Source: Candidatus Melainabacteria bacterium
Lineage (GTDB): Bacteria; Cyanobacteriota; Vampirovibrionia; Obscuribacterales; Obscuribacteraceae
Direction: 5' to 3'
Length of the DNA: 64,000 bases
Assembly: GCA_013288645.1 (NCBI GenBank)
Contig: JABDBL010000005.1
Coordinates: 51,420 to 115,419 of the forward strand
In this document: positions 61,901 to 64,000 of the stretch, one piece after another
Position numbering within the stretch: the stretch's first letter is position 1
How the letters are laid out: each line of letters opens with the position of its first letter
Made by a program: the position numbers and the translations under genes
Notes under the pieces: model-generated
The model's database searches: none
The model's input: only the letters and a program-made list of their open reading frames with translations
Told to the model about the DNA's origin: nothing

Positions 61901-64000
61901 CACTGCTAACAACGTTAATCTAACTTCTAACGCTGGCAGTGACATCGGTGCTAATGGCAACGCAGTCCTTACTGCTGCTTCTACTTTAACTGTTGCTTCT
62001 GCTGGTAATGCTTATTTATCTAACGCTGGTAGCATTACTTTAGGTGGTGGTGGTAATTCATCTATTACTGTTGGCTCCGGTGACACATTGAGCTTAGCTA
62101 CTACTGGTAGCGGACACAACATTGCTATCGGTGGTAATGTTAGCGTTGCCGGCTCTGGTACAATCAACCTCAACGCCGCTGGTGGTATTTCTGAATCTAG
62201 CGGTACATTGACTGCTACGACTGTTGATCTTGCTTCTGGTACTGGCAGTGTCGGTGCTTCTGGTGCTGGTACAATCCTTACCGCTGCTTCTAATTTGGCT
62301 GTCAGCGCTGGCACTAATGCATATGTTTCCAACGCTGGTTCTGTCAATCTAGATGCAAGCTCTGCTGGTAGTGGTGATACATTTAGTCTTGTCACAACTT
62401 CTAGCGGTAATATCGCTGTAGCTGGTAATGTCAACGTTGCTGGTGCAAGCACCGTAACACTCAATGCAGCCGGTGCTATTACTGAGACATCTGGAACGTT
62501 GACTGGTGGTACTGTCAATCTAACTTCTAACTCCGGTGACATTGGTGCTTCTGGTAATGCTATCAATACAGCTGGTTCTACTTTAACTGTTAGCTCAGCT
62601 GGTAATGCTTACATATCTAATAACGGTGCGGTTACTTTAGGTGGCGGTGGTTCAACTATATCTGTTGCCTCTGGTGACACATTAAGCTTAGCTACTATTT
62701 CTGGTGGAATTACAATCGGTGGTAATGTCTCGGCTGGTTCTATTAGCTCTGGCAATATTATCCTTAACTCTGCTGGCGCTATTTCTGAAACTAGCGGTAC
62801 TCTAACTGCTAATAACGTTAATCTAACTTCTAATGCTGGCAGTGACATCGGCGCTAATGGCAACGCTATACTCACTGCTGCTTCTACTTTAACCGTGGCT
62901 TCTGCAGGTAATGCATATCTATCTAATGCTGGTAGCATTACTTTAGGTGGCGGTGGTAATTCATCTATTACTGTTGGCTCTGGTGACACACTAAGCTTAG
63001 CTACTACTGGCGGCGGCCACAATATTGCTATCGGTGGTAACGTTAGTGCTACATCCGGCACAATCAATTTAAATGCTGCTGGTGGTATTTCTGAAACATC
63101 CGGTACATTAACTGCTACTACTGTTGATCTAACTTCTGGTACTGGCAGTGTTGGTGCTTCTGGTGCAGGTACAATCCTTACCGCTGCATCTAACTTAGCT
63201 GTCAGCGCTGGCACCAATGCTTACATATCTAACGCTGGTTCTGTCAATTTAGATGCAAGCTCTGCTGGCAGTGGTGACACATTTAGCCTAATTACAACTG
63301 GTGGAGGCAATATTGCCGTAGCTGGTAATGTTAATGCTGCTGGAGCAAGTACGATAATACTCAATGCTGCTGGTGATATATCTGAAACATCCGGTACTTT
63401 AACTGGCAACACTGTCAATCTAACTTCTAGCTCTGGTGATATTGGTGCATCCGGTAATGCTATCAATACAGCTGGTTCTACTTTAACTGTTAGCTCAGCT
63501 GGTAATGCTTACATATCTAATAACGGTGCGGTTACTTTAGGTGGCGGTGGTTCAACTATATCTGTTGCCTCTGGTGACACATTAAGCTTAGCTACTATTT
63601 CTGGTGGAATTACAATCGGTGGTAATGTCTCGGCTGGTTCTATTAGCTCTGGCAATATTATCCTTAACTCTGCTGGCGCTATTTCTGAAACTAGCGGTAC
63701 TCTAACTGCTAATAACGTTAATCTAACTTCTAATGCTGGCAGTGACATTGGTGCTAATGGCAACGCTATTCTCACCGCTGCTTCTAAATTAACAGCTACT
63801 TCTGCTGGCAACGCTTACCTATCTAACGCTGGTAGCATTACTTTAGGTGGTGGTGGTAATTCATCTATTACTGTTGGCTCTGGTGACATACTAAGCTTAG
63901 CTACTACTGGCAGCGGCCACAATATCGCTATCGGTGGTAATGTTACTGCTACTTCCGGCACAATCAATCTCAACGCTGCTGGCGGTATTAGTGAAACATC
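34968..64000 (+). CDS. Giant secreted beta-strand-repeat protein (adhesin-like), partial, more than 9,600 codons
   Basis: One reading frame is open from an in-frame TAG at 34956 to the right edge, spot-checked at many places between 35,100 and 64,000 without break. The start is most likely TTG 34968, which gives a signal peptide with a basic n-region (CRRIKEEKPIKG), hydrophobic core LISVLMCLLLIGG and end AWA|HG; ATG 35031 is the alternative. Order: His-rich region (about residues 38-235), a short beta-rich N-terminal part, a foreign palindromic segment (about 491-541), then thousands of residues of Ser/Thr/Gly/Ala/Asn-rich repeats of the kind that form beta-helices in giant adhesins and haemagglutinin-like proteins. 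The C-terminus, and hence its secretion or anchoring mode, is outside the window. Probably a surface or matrix protein; no TPS, RTX or LPXTG signal was recognised. Confidence 0.85.
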   Translation, partial: MISTCRRIKEEKPIKGLISVLMCLLLIGGQTLSLSAWAHGGVGPAPVPMPVHHHDAAGAINHAQHMQHLIQHEQNSSNPSTSSGNSNTTNGQTSHHNLFFNHHQNNTITPTTANPSSAVQHTSAAQHSHYDSAAINSNYVRSANYMRFINAHHEYAPPHSFNFRGPFNHHHSLRHQPYVSLTGLTNSQQNSPHYLWNHIFSYSPPPSNSSGFLSFHAGHEHDSAIGYLAPTGNGQGTAFHTGISHSFNNNLSNQPVTLGTAANGTLLGDANISNAFGLNLSSSSRVIAADFNATIVVGGHLGNNDTIIGGRTMTITKGEMLTAAQYAAAEQVIGGAGQQTLIVTNTGKAGGGLLTLEQGQTSSLSSLVVSKNVTVDLVGYTSSSALNVTGTTKVSGTLDVLQSAANTGSTIDLGSLSVGRSGDVTDILSSITGGYNSPLPGSSSSNLFSSSSLNLDVVGNVLNQGSINSSGALSIVAGGTIANISPTQQSNFASNGRINLAPTAGATLGGGRLENSSGKPEWHNSYALAAPVPADRATISGTSVSLTSGTGSFTNIGLITATGNSGSVLFNAPTTQNIVVNNTGGTIQAVNGAINLRDASYSGVANLNLTGGNWLSQDLNLNAGAGVSNASLGIVTGQVNTTASAAHFSASTPNLIIGKMDISGDPTYYNLAGSVTIADNLNFSGAALAIVAETNIITASGVGSINTSSSSGAGGAVTMIAGANFTTTGGQAGSGDTTSTLTILGSSAAGGYIDLTGGTGTGGGSNAITSFNTSSSNSGSAGGAVTLVAFSGSGTNAGNVYTPTGVTITTGGSGTGANGAVTVIAGATSGTAMTIGPINTSGGSGSAGNVSISVATPVVSAGGMTILNGAITAGSITAGTTQAGGATLYAITTGTAGTASITAGGNVSLQGSINASSTGTVNISATGSTSTITNAASLTATGLNINFLEGSGVSSTTTLASATSVTLGGSSNALTLASENGANGSLTISTGGPISITGSVTLAATGTLSLSSTGSLTTSTVTPSTTGFTLTAKSITLSEGTGVTATTTLASATSVTMAGSSALTLSGDTVSGGLLSISTGGPISVTGSVTMNAAGTLKLFSTGSASTDTITPSASGKTLTAGTLVLSESSAVTGTSTLTSATSVTMGGAANAFTLASVTSLTVSTGGPVTVDAMTTSGTLSVTSLGTTGLITLGGTISATNVLLSEAGTTSPSAAITATTIAMNGGTARTISALSAAAGSVTVQTGGAITMSAAPTMTTGTLSLTSTGSTVSASAGISIAAQNVLFSEGSGAISVSANNQITIGGGSAITLSAATLNSLTLSTSGSITTSSTFYLPKTTTLNLTSTTGSIGTSGAPILIENSSTAINFTANAAAASQNVYIAMGNSSTSPITLSGTSSAGSSGTFSISAAGNITSANSSGLISAPTISLTTSSGSIGTAASSPVYIQNGASGNVALTTSATTSIYINDTSTGTLTLSSSTLGSGSTFYANTPGSITISGAINAGAAGTIGLYATGSTSTIAGSTTETLTSNTATILEGYAVSGTTSLSATTLLLDGSTNALTLSALSSSTGSVTISTGGPISITAAPSMGASATLSLTALGATGNITPTGNYTINAQNITLSEGDTTAGSATVVFTGNNTIQLGGSTNTLVLLGAASNVNSLVLSTYSNITTSSTYYLSSATTNLTSTAGSIGTSGNPILLENGSAGTATLTANANAASQNVYMANASGSTGALTLTSASSAGSSGTFSLSFSGNITDANANSYINAPTITVTSTAGSIGASGAGNAFNIENATTGIVTITANASAASQNVYLQDFSTTGGHIAFSGVSSAGTSGTFSVSHFGNITSANSSSYINAPTILLTTTNGNIGASSGSPLYIENGSSGNVALTASAASGNVWIQNYSGNTGGVTLTSSTVASGDTFLISYYGGITIGAAINTGAAGTLSLTSTNSTIGNASPFTLTAGTMTLSQGSGAITIAGNNIVEMGGSSTNNLTLSGLATSLTLSTASNITTSSTFYLNAPTLSLTSTAGSIGTSGTPVLIENGSAGAVTLTANASAASQNVYIQNASGTTGNLTLTNTSTAGSSGTFWINNTGNIAIQGSINVGSSGTINLTATGTSSTVSGNGAYTLTANNITLSEGSALVGTTTITSTTVLMDATGTALTLSPFVSNAGSVTISTGGPISITAGASNLSVGTSGTLSLTALGTTGGITASAATVITAGTISLVEQKTSATAAVTATTATLASSAFAMTLSALSASTGSVTISTPGAVTMSAAPTMGSGGTLSLTSTGSTVSASTPVTIAAGTVLFSEASSTAVVAGNNIITMGAGSAITMASSLTSLTIVTSAAITTSSTFYLNSATTSLTSTANSIGTAAHPILIENGASGAITLTAIASTANKLVYIQNASGTTGNITLTSTSAGGSGGTFSLTSGGNISIQGSSISTGATGTINLTASGAASTITSSGAVTLTAATLTLSQGGGASAITLSQGTLGQATTITGFGGSTFTAEESGTVAPASLTISTGDGIAINSSISVGTALSLTTTGSTSITSNEGSNLAYTLTAGTLTLSQGANNVVNFSGTTTPAISLATGSFTLGYSTSTSLTVSTGGNITNSSGYINVPTISLTSTGGNIGSSSTPVYVENGSSTGTVTLTANAEGSNAILNIVDSAGAITLSGATFGTGGGGFMAIAAGGGPISVNTALTTNGAPVSLVSGGDIDLIIGSNITTNGGAITIVTGAAFTVSSGAINITGGSATGGETNFNVNGTFTLSSATSSGNTNGGNINLIAFGGTGPNAGIMGPSGGFIINSGGSGSGTNGSVIAMAGATNYGANASLCVNSINTTGGSGGGGNVILATATPGVTAGGVTITSGAISSGNFQSIGTPTGSGSILANGNITTSGSNITIASSEDINFNNGPVSLTTSGGAVTLVAGATFGTPSSGILNISGGSATGGAMYLTNNASLSLLSNTSSGNTNGGNITAIAFAGTGTNAGTIINPGGQVLSLTSGGFGTGTNGNIIAIAGATNVGYYQSIYLGAINTSGGSGGGGNVILATATPGATSGGVTINSSGAISSGNFQSTGTPTGSGSVWLSDNITTAGGNVTIASSDSIIIANTGLSINTSGGAINLIAGASFGTPSSGVLNISGASATGGAMDTTSAGNTFTLSSANSNTNGSGGNITLIASTGTETNATPGDIFGSALATVTSGGSGNGSNGSLIAISGATGQGTNSSMAFVGGITTSGGTGGGGNVTLATATPGVTSGGVAINSSGAISSGNFQSTGTPTGSNSIELATITTAGGNVTLASSEDIVFNTGTTNLITTSGGAINLIAGAAFGTPSSGILSITGGSATGGQITTDQSTNFNISSTNSSGAGGNMVFAAFAGTGASSGILSGNFYSLNLTSGGSGSNANGSITVIAGGTSVTSITFDHASGINTTGGTGGSGNITLATATPGVTTGGVAITSGAISSGNFESAGTPTGSGSIYISGLITTTGGNVTLASSEDVILVVPSSVTTNSIITSGGAINIIAGAAFGTPGSGSILNISGGSATGGQISINATNAVSVLSSATSSGNTNGGNINLIAFYGTGTNAGLVSASLNSTIALNSGGSGSGSNGNILILAGGVGDTGLTYAPSISLYTVSTTGGTGGNGNVIMATASPGVSSGGITINSSSAISSGNFFASSASSGSGSIFFGTINTTGGNITLASNKDVAWNSAGISSTNGIITSGGAITLVAGAAFGTPSGSNILNITGASTTGGQMGPNLLQSVSTLSSATSSGNTNGGNINLIAFSGSESGAGGVGTNLNSTITLNSGGFGSGSNGNILVLAGAASFGTSNSIALYNVTSTGGTGGNGNITIATATPSVGSGVTINSSGVISSGAFAAGATQNSSLSIGGSNITAPGSTIIITSGNNATIKPDITNNGLGSNAGGSVIISTNSSTAFNIANSFYNSGSNGANSITANGGPTAGGGGGTISVTNSGGGITLPAYSALSFTPGAGGGAGGNLTLNASGTLTVPKGTISASATGSGNYNGGSISLTGTALSISGASPATLALTANATGTGNGGSLYVNMSGAGGITLGSANQDISSLSATGGSASSASGNGGSITLIASGGTLTVPNSFTFSVNPLGTNGNGGSISLTGATVTFTGGAESIAANGVGTGNGGSISVTATGASGITLGASSGNISSLSATGGSGGSASGNGGSISLNASGGTLTIPNSFTFSVNPLGTNGNGGSISLAGSTVSFTGGAETLAANGVGTGNGGSISVTATGAGGITLGGSSGNISSLSATGGSSGSGSGNGGSITLNAGTGTLTVPNSFNFNVGALGNNGNGGTISLTGGAVSFTGGSESLSANGVGTGNGGSISVIATGSSGSITLGNSAGNISSISATGGSSGSASGNGGSVTLSAGDNLSIPSTSNIINVSAIGNNGNGGSITVAAGTAASGTLQINQGLSANGVGTGNGGTINITYNDASNPLIIGASGSNSYINGNISANAGGSGTTGGNITIANSAAAALTVTLTGNISASGTSLGNVTFTPASTSQAVSVSGTGNLTGIVNANAASVLINPQGSATTLDAGTITAHTSGSSGYIMLAANGSTNPITLTGAITTNGGPVAIASTNDVDSSSGASISTSGGAITILAGASYTTPSTGTINISGGSSTGGQLNLSNLSALSSSPSSGNTNGGKITLTAFAGTESNSGTITTASSLNMASGGSGSGTNGAVNIIAGASSGTGINIGNIATNGGTGGAAGSITIATATPSLSSVSVASGVLSGTISAGTTQSAGVSVGNLTAYGVDAGSNQQAGSSGGAINITSGGALAAGNINTSGGGAGPLAANSTANTTGFAGGSAGAVTLSAVGSLSAGYIRAYGGGGSGVYETGAFTATGGAGGAGGAVTIASTTGAVTISGDVNTSGGGGGGAVHINATSETTHGGAGGAAGAVDITATGSQLVTVSGPILVAGGGGGGASNGNNANQGAAGGGGFGGGGGSADTGGTASGGGGFYGGGGSTGSTGASGGGGAASGGQAYGSSNYTGIIGGGGISFSGNAGGLFGAGGTDTGANSAAGGAVNTAGSTSGASTTGGAAGAGGNIIIGGGAIVVGNTVGSYYSYPTVPSASVANFSGSAYAAQSINNVGSGAHTISITSAGGGSVASTIYDAANNLASTTRNYTAGITAATGPAFVITQGTVTNGTAGSISSSGTITINGTLAGTNTTLASGSYNGSSGVNILEYNGSTPSFVTITNNESISPAEWVAAIQASAGSQALTLTTSGNATGGSFNIATANLPSVTGGTGFTAFNIPASVTGTYSSSNSTLILSGTNTINGTFNLASGAGTTLTLNSITNNGTITNNNSSSVLLISPSSGNLTISGTGTITSNAGINLNNTAGNISLTQGSINTASSGFVSIAANGTGSTVTIASGINTSGAPLSILAASDVTTSSGTSFSTSGGAINIFAGANFTNPSAGNYTVSGGTSAGGQINLTNASTFSSATSSGNTNGGNITLIAFGGSGSNAGVITGPSSATILSGGSGTGTNGNILMLAGATNQGTNDSINIAGAINTSGGTGGGGNITLATATPGVTSGGVTISSGAISSGNFIGTGNPTGSGSIAVSGNITTGGGNVTLASSEDVFLSTSGGTNTYSTSGGAINLIAGASFGTPTGSNILNISGGDTTGGQVTAANYFNQTTTVTLSSANSSTNGSGGNITMVAFPGTGSDAGAIFNGASNNAYDIILTVNTGGSGTGNNGNILAMAGANMSGSSWLYALTVCGNINTSGGSGSGGNITLATVTPGVTTGGITISNASAISSGNFQSTGTPTGSGSIYTLGNITTGGGNLTIASSEDVAWGTNGGTSNISTSGGAINLIAGAAFNTPSSGSILNITGASATGGAIQDDATNVATLNISSANSATNGSGGNVNLIAFAGTGTYAGIITPPGYVSNYSALLISAGGSGTGSNGNVLALAGAGGLGTTASISINSINTSGGSGSGGNVTLATATPAVSSGGITINSSSAISAGSFQGIATPTGSASINLSPSNALASVTASGNVAIVSSEDINAFNNYANSVTTSGGTITIISGAAFGTPGSGTLSITGGSATGGQISLGQYSTVSSATSSGNTSGGNINLIAFTGTGTYSGSIYVDTVSSGGSGSGSNGNILALGNGATISSGNSYGIWLNASVNATGGTGGNGNVTVANAAPLVGSGITIGTNSAISSGSFTAGTVNSAASIDAGTVQSPGGTISLTAGDNYIGGAITDTGLGSNGGGSVTIITNSSTAFNIGSASTNGTTGAITANGGPTAGGGGGTISITNSGGGITLPTATNVSFAPGAGGGAGGNLTLNASGTLTIPKGTYSASASGSSNYNGGSISLTGSSLSISGTSPATIALTANATGTGNGGSLYIKTTGAGGLTLGAANQDISSLSATGGSASSASGNGGSITLIASGGTLTIPNSFTFSVNPLGTNGNGGSISLTGTTVSVTGGAIALAANGVGTGNGGTVSISATGSTGDIIMGAATGDISSITANSGSGATGNGGTITLSAGRNLTIPSSTTITANAASTNGTGGTINLTAGTNTSSGTLQVNEGISANGSGTGNGGIINITYSDISGSNPLVVGASSGSNNYINGNISANAPGSGTGGTINIANSGAAVLDVTLTGNISASGTTLGNINFNPASSQAISVAGAGALTGVVNATGTSVYINPQALSTTLTTGTIGATSGAGSVMLGVNGLTSTINITGAITTSGAPLAIASSEDITTASGSSINTTGGAINIISGAAFTPTQSTSTFSVTAGTTSGGKIDLTNLSSFSSAATSGNNNGGNINLAAFAGSGTNAGVITAGSTTLTINSGGFGTGTNGSTAMYAGATSGTSINMANVSINTSGGTGGNSGSITLATATPSLSSVSIASGVLSGTISAGSTQASSSLTVANLYTYGVDAGANQQAGSSGGAINLTAGTNLTAGNINTSGGGAGPLAANSSANTTGWAGGSAGAVTLTTGSTLNTNYIRAYGGGGSGVYETGAHTATGGAGGTGGNVNISSTSGAINISGDINTSGGGGGGAVQINASAQTTTGGAGGAAGTISVTATNQAITITGPILAAGGGGGGASSGNNANQGAAGGGSFGGGGGSADTGGNASGGGGYWGGGGSNGTSGASGGGGALSGGQAFGSSSYTGVLGRGGASSSGANGGYFGSGGVDAGSNGAAGGAVNVAGSTSGGSAVGGGAGNGGAITLSSGTGVGSALIISGTVSSFYSTSNFSSSGYASHSINNVGAGSAAVTITSGGGGSSAVGSTIYDIANDLSSTTANFAANITGGGGGTAFVISQSPSVTNGTAGYISSSGAITINSTLAGTNTTLTSGSYGGGGSGITITVGGSPVTITNGALITPAEWIATIEVSGGSQTITLGGSGNATGGNFTIATGNLPTVSGSNLGFTDLVIPSGVTGNYTSSSSNALYLPASAGSNTIGGALTIASGAGTTINLNSLTNTGTITNNAATALVLNASSGNLTISGSGTITSNAGININASSGSVSLTQNNISTSSSGFISIAANGTGSTATIASGITTSGAPLTILAASDITTGSGASFSTSGGAINIIAGASFTNPSTGNYSVSGGTSAGGQINLSNASTFSSATSSGSTNGGNIDLIAFGGSGSNAGIITGPSSATITSGGHGTGTNGNVLVMAGAGGLGTSDSINLNTINTSGGSGGGGNVTLATATPGVGSGLTITNGAISAGNIQAVGTPTGSGSMQFTSIATSGGNISLISSEDIISNVAGLNISSGGGAITLIAGAAFSNSPGSGNILNISGGSTTGGELYNAGTAQATYLLSSANSNTNGSGGNITIAAFAGTGTNSGYVMGPALANINSEFGVSTGGSGTGANGNLIAIAGATNVGTGTSLILTNGFGPTNIGFITTIGGTGGGGNVILATATPGVTSGGITINTNGAISSGNIQSIGTPVGSGSINLTGIKTSGGNISVISSEDAGAYPVSTNPNDNISSVGGAINIIAGAAFGTPGSGTLSITGGSATGGQIGLAVSDSYPISSSTSSGNTNGGNINLVAFTGTGTGAGNINNNTSTIAVTSGGSGSGTNGNINIIAGATSGTSISLSNISSTGGTGGGGNVTVATATPSVGSGVTIDSTGAISSGSFTAGSTVASSISLGTVAGPGSTISMTSGANYISGAITDTGLGSNVGGSVTIITNSSTAFNIGAGSTNGTTGAITANGGPTAGGGGGTISITNSGGGITLPAVSDISFAPGAGGGAGGNLTLDANGAMSLPSGTISANASGSYAAGSISLTDNSSSAFSPSTLTANGNAGTGSISITNNGSGGISFTNPATTTGSLTAQTASNGNIALGANISGATVALNANGSGTITQSAGTVTGTTSASFTSTSGAIGSLNIATPNWTANTTGNVTLVDSTATTGNGASTGNNISFTDSAGGVGALTTSGTITATGTLALLSTGTNGAIVLGNNVSGTTDTITASGSGTITQTGGTATGTTVNLASGTGSIGTSGTPIDTAASNLSMNTGGNAYASNAGTVSLTSSSAGNGDTFSLVTTGGGNIAVDGNVVAGSGTIGTITLNAAGAITETTGTLTGTTVNLTSNNGSIGASGAAINTAASTLTVNSNANAYISNNGAVTLGGGGSTITVASGDTLSLATISGGITIGGNVSAGSITSGNIILNSAGAISESAGTLTANNVNLTSNASSDIGANGNAILTAASTLTVASAGNAYLSNAGSITLGGGGNSSISVGSGDTLSLATTGSGHNIAIGGNVTATSGTINLNAAGGISETAGTLTATTVDLTSGTGSVGASGAGNAILTAASNLAVSAGTNAYVSNAGSVNLDASSAGSGDTFSLVTTSGGNIAVAGNVNVAGASTVTLNAAGAITETSGTLTGATVNLTSNSGSIGASGTAINTAASTLSVNSNANAYISNNGAVTLDGGGSTITVASGDTLSLATTSGAITIGGNVSAGSISSGNIILNSAGAISESAGTLTANNVNLTSNAGSDIGANGNAVLTAASTLTVASAGNAYLSNAGSITLGGGGNSSITVGSGDTLSLATTGSGHNIAIGGNVSVAGSGTINLNAAGGISESSGTLTATTVDLASGTGSVGASGAGTILTAASNLAVSAGTNAYVSNAGSVNLDASSAGSGDTFSLVTTSSGNIAVAGNVNVAGASTVTLNAAGAITETSGTLTGGTVNLTSNSGDIGASGNAINTAGSTLTVSSAGNAYISNNGAVTLGGGGSTISVASGDTLSLATISGGITIGGNVSAGSISSGNIILNSAGAISETSGTLTANNVNLTSNAGSDIGANGNAILTAASTLTVASAGNAYLSNAGSITLGGGGNSSITVGSGDTLSLATTGGGHNIAIGGNVSATSGTINLNAAGGISETSGTLTATTVDLTSGTGSVGASGAGTILTAASNLAVSAGTNAYISNAGSVNLDASSAGSGDTFSLITTGGGNIAVAGNVNAAGASTIILNAAGDISETSGTLTGNTVNLTSSSGDIGASGNAINTAGSTLTVSSAGNAYISNNGAVTLGGGGSTISVASGDTLSLATISGGITIGGNVSAGSISSGNIILNSAGAISETSGTLTANNVNLTSNAGSDIGANGNAILTAASKLTATSAGNAYLSNAGSITLGGGGNSSITVGSGDILSLATTGSGHNIAIGGNVTATSGTINLNAAGGISET
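35082..35672 (+). other. His-rich N-terminal region of the giant protein
   Basis: Directly after the predicted signal cleavage the protein is crowded with histidine: PVHHHDAAG, NHAQHMQHLIQHEQN, SHHNLFFNHHQNN, NAHHEYAPPHSF, FNHHHSLRHQ, HAGHEHDS. The rest of the giant protein has almost none. Such segments can bind divalent metals or respond to pH; no function is proven. Confidence 0.7.
36440..36590 (+). repeat. In-frame palindromic insert in the giant gene
   Basis: About 150 nt with base and amino-acid use unlike its surroundings (codes for Arg, Lys, Glu, Pro and Trp, absent from the flanking repeats). It contains three inverted repeats: GGGCGGAT/ATCTCGCCC (36453-36471), GCAAG...GGCATA/TATGCC...CTTGC (36520-36553), and CCCTGT/ACAGGG (36557-36576). 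The frame is kept. The first palindrome followed by CCTAC resembles dispersed intergenic repeats (GTAGGGGCGAGA type) known from several bacteria; here it sits within a coding sequence. Confidence 0.6.
37640..42840 (+). repeat. Type-B repeat region of the giant gene (short Ser/Thr-rich beta modules)
   Basis: Modules built around TSTAGSIGTSG, TSSTFYL, ASQNVYI, LTLSEGS and SVTISTGGPIS recur at roughly 250-300 nt within 39,000-40,600 and less regularly elsewhere. For example GSIGTSG-type motifs occur near 39,010, 39,267, 40,030, 40,300, 40,570, 41,055 and 42,070. These are degenerate tandem beta-strand units without charged residues. Confidence 0.7.
42850..46620 (+). repeat. Type-A array 1 of the giant gene, about 200-residue units
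   Basis: Units contain, in order, ITIASSED, GGAINLIAGAAFGTP, SGNTNGGNI, GGSGSGTNGNI, TSGGTGGGGN and ISSGNFQSTGTPTGSGS. The SGNF marker recurs near 43,586, 44,181, 44,781, 45,363 and 45,983, that is every 582-620 nt. The same unit reappears near 51,732-53,000 and 58,120-58,770. Confidence 0.75.
46660..53650 (+). repeat. Super-repeat unit 1 of the giant gene (about 7.0 kb)
   Basis: It opens with GLGSNAGGSVIISTNSSTAF and TANGGPTAGGGGGTIS. It then holds four 99-residue type-C modules (SLSATGGS at about 47,221, 47,518, 47,815, 48,113), a Gly-rich core (49,340-50,230), and a second type-A array. The opening sequence returns near 53,700 and 59,470. Confidence 0.75.
53651..59430 (+). repeat. Super-repeat unit 2 of the giant gene (about 5.8 kb)
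   Basis: Repeats the order of unit 1: GLGSNGGGSVTIITNSSTAF opening, a type-C module (about 54,201), the YGVDAGANQQAGSSGG marker (about 55,735, against 49,336 in unit 1), the Gly-rich core, and a type-A array. It is shorter because it has fewer type-C modules. DNA of the type-C module at 47,221 and 54,201 is about 90 percent alike by eye. Confidence 0.75.
59431..59770 (+). repeat. Third, truncated super-repeat opening
   Basis: The GLGSNVGGSVTIITNSSTAF and TANGGPTAGGGGGTIS opening is present a third time, but it breaks off after AGGGAGGNLTLDANG and passes into a different module class. Confidence 0.7.
60775..64000 (+). repeat. Type-E 900-nt triad repeats of the giant gene
   Basis: Each period of about 900 nt holds three related modules of about 102, 103 and 96 residues, marked by NAYISNNGAVTLGGGGS, NAYLSNAGSITLGGGGNSS and NAYVSNAGSVNLDASSAGSG. 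Units start near 60,775, 61,676, 62,577 and 63,477; the last is cut by the window. Spacing is 903 then 900 nt. Degenerate versions fill 60,000-60,775. Confidence 0.85.

Noticed and set aside
60775..64000. Regularly spaced identical blocks that could be mistaken for a CRISPR or satellite array
   Set aside because: The period is 900 nt, every unit is coding in one frame, and there are no short spacers.

Overview
The window looks like the chromosome of a free-living, Gram-negative-type bacterium with A+T-rich ordinary genes. The mix fits the non-photosynthetic sister lineages of cyanobacteria (Vampirovibrionia/Melainabacteria, for example Obscuribacterales): a DapL-type aminotransferase, TadE/G-like pilin genes, many exported TPR proteins, GAF/GGDEF signalling, and a lone PglX-like methylase. 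This placement is an inference from gene content; no rRNA or marker gene is present to prove it. No tRNA, rRNA, CRISPR array, transposase or phage gene was seen.

Left half (1-34.7 kb), densely packed ordinary genes on both strands. 1-2440: a multi-GAF protein entering a GGDEF domain, cut by the left edge. 2.8-4.7 kb: small proteins, including a tiny His/Cys-rich exported peptide, and a thioredoxin-like protein. 4.7-10.9 kb: an SDR-type epimerase, two paralogous proteins of an unassigned repeat family, and proC-hmgA between them. 10.9-15.4 kb: two exported TPR proteins, a small Cys-containing protein with its own promoter, a lipoprotein, and a GT39-type glycosyltransferase with an internal 90-bp tandem duplication. 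15.5-19.6 kb: a DapL-like aminotransferase and a large DNA methyltransferase. 19.7-23.5 kb: a TPR plus TonB-C-like operon and a 3-hydroxyacyl-CoA dehydrogenase. 23.6-28.9 kb: TadE/TadG-like pseudopilin genes and exported proteins, one a beta-helix protein. 29.0-34.7 kb: an aromatic amino acid cluster (3-dehydroquinate dehydratase, prephenate dehydratase, aldo/keto reductase, chorismate mutase, aroK, aroC, aroB).

Right half (34.97-64.0 kb): one open reading frame on the plus strand, more than 9,600 codons, still open at the right edge. It encodes a secreted, Ser/Thr/Gly/Ala/Asn-rich beta-strand-repeat protein of giant-adhesin type. It has a signal peptide, a His-rich N-terminal region, then several classes of tandem modules (about 100 and 200 residues) nested in super-repeats of about 7.0 and 5.8 kb, and finally a 900-nt triad repeat with a 296-bp perfectly identical stretch. 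Near its start lies a short, compositionally foreign in-frame segment built of three nested palindromes, which looks like a small repeat element inserted into a coding region. The long minus-strand open frames across this region (Pro/Val/Leu/Ala-rich) are antisense shadows of the giant gene.
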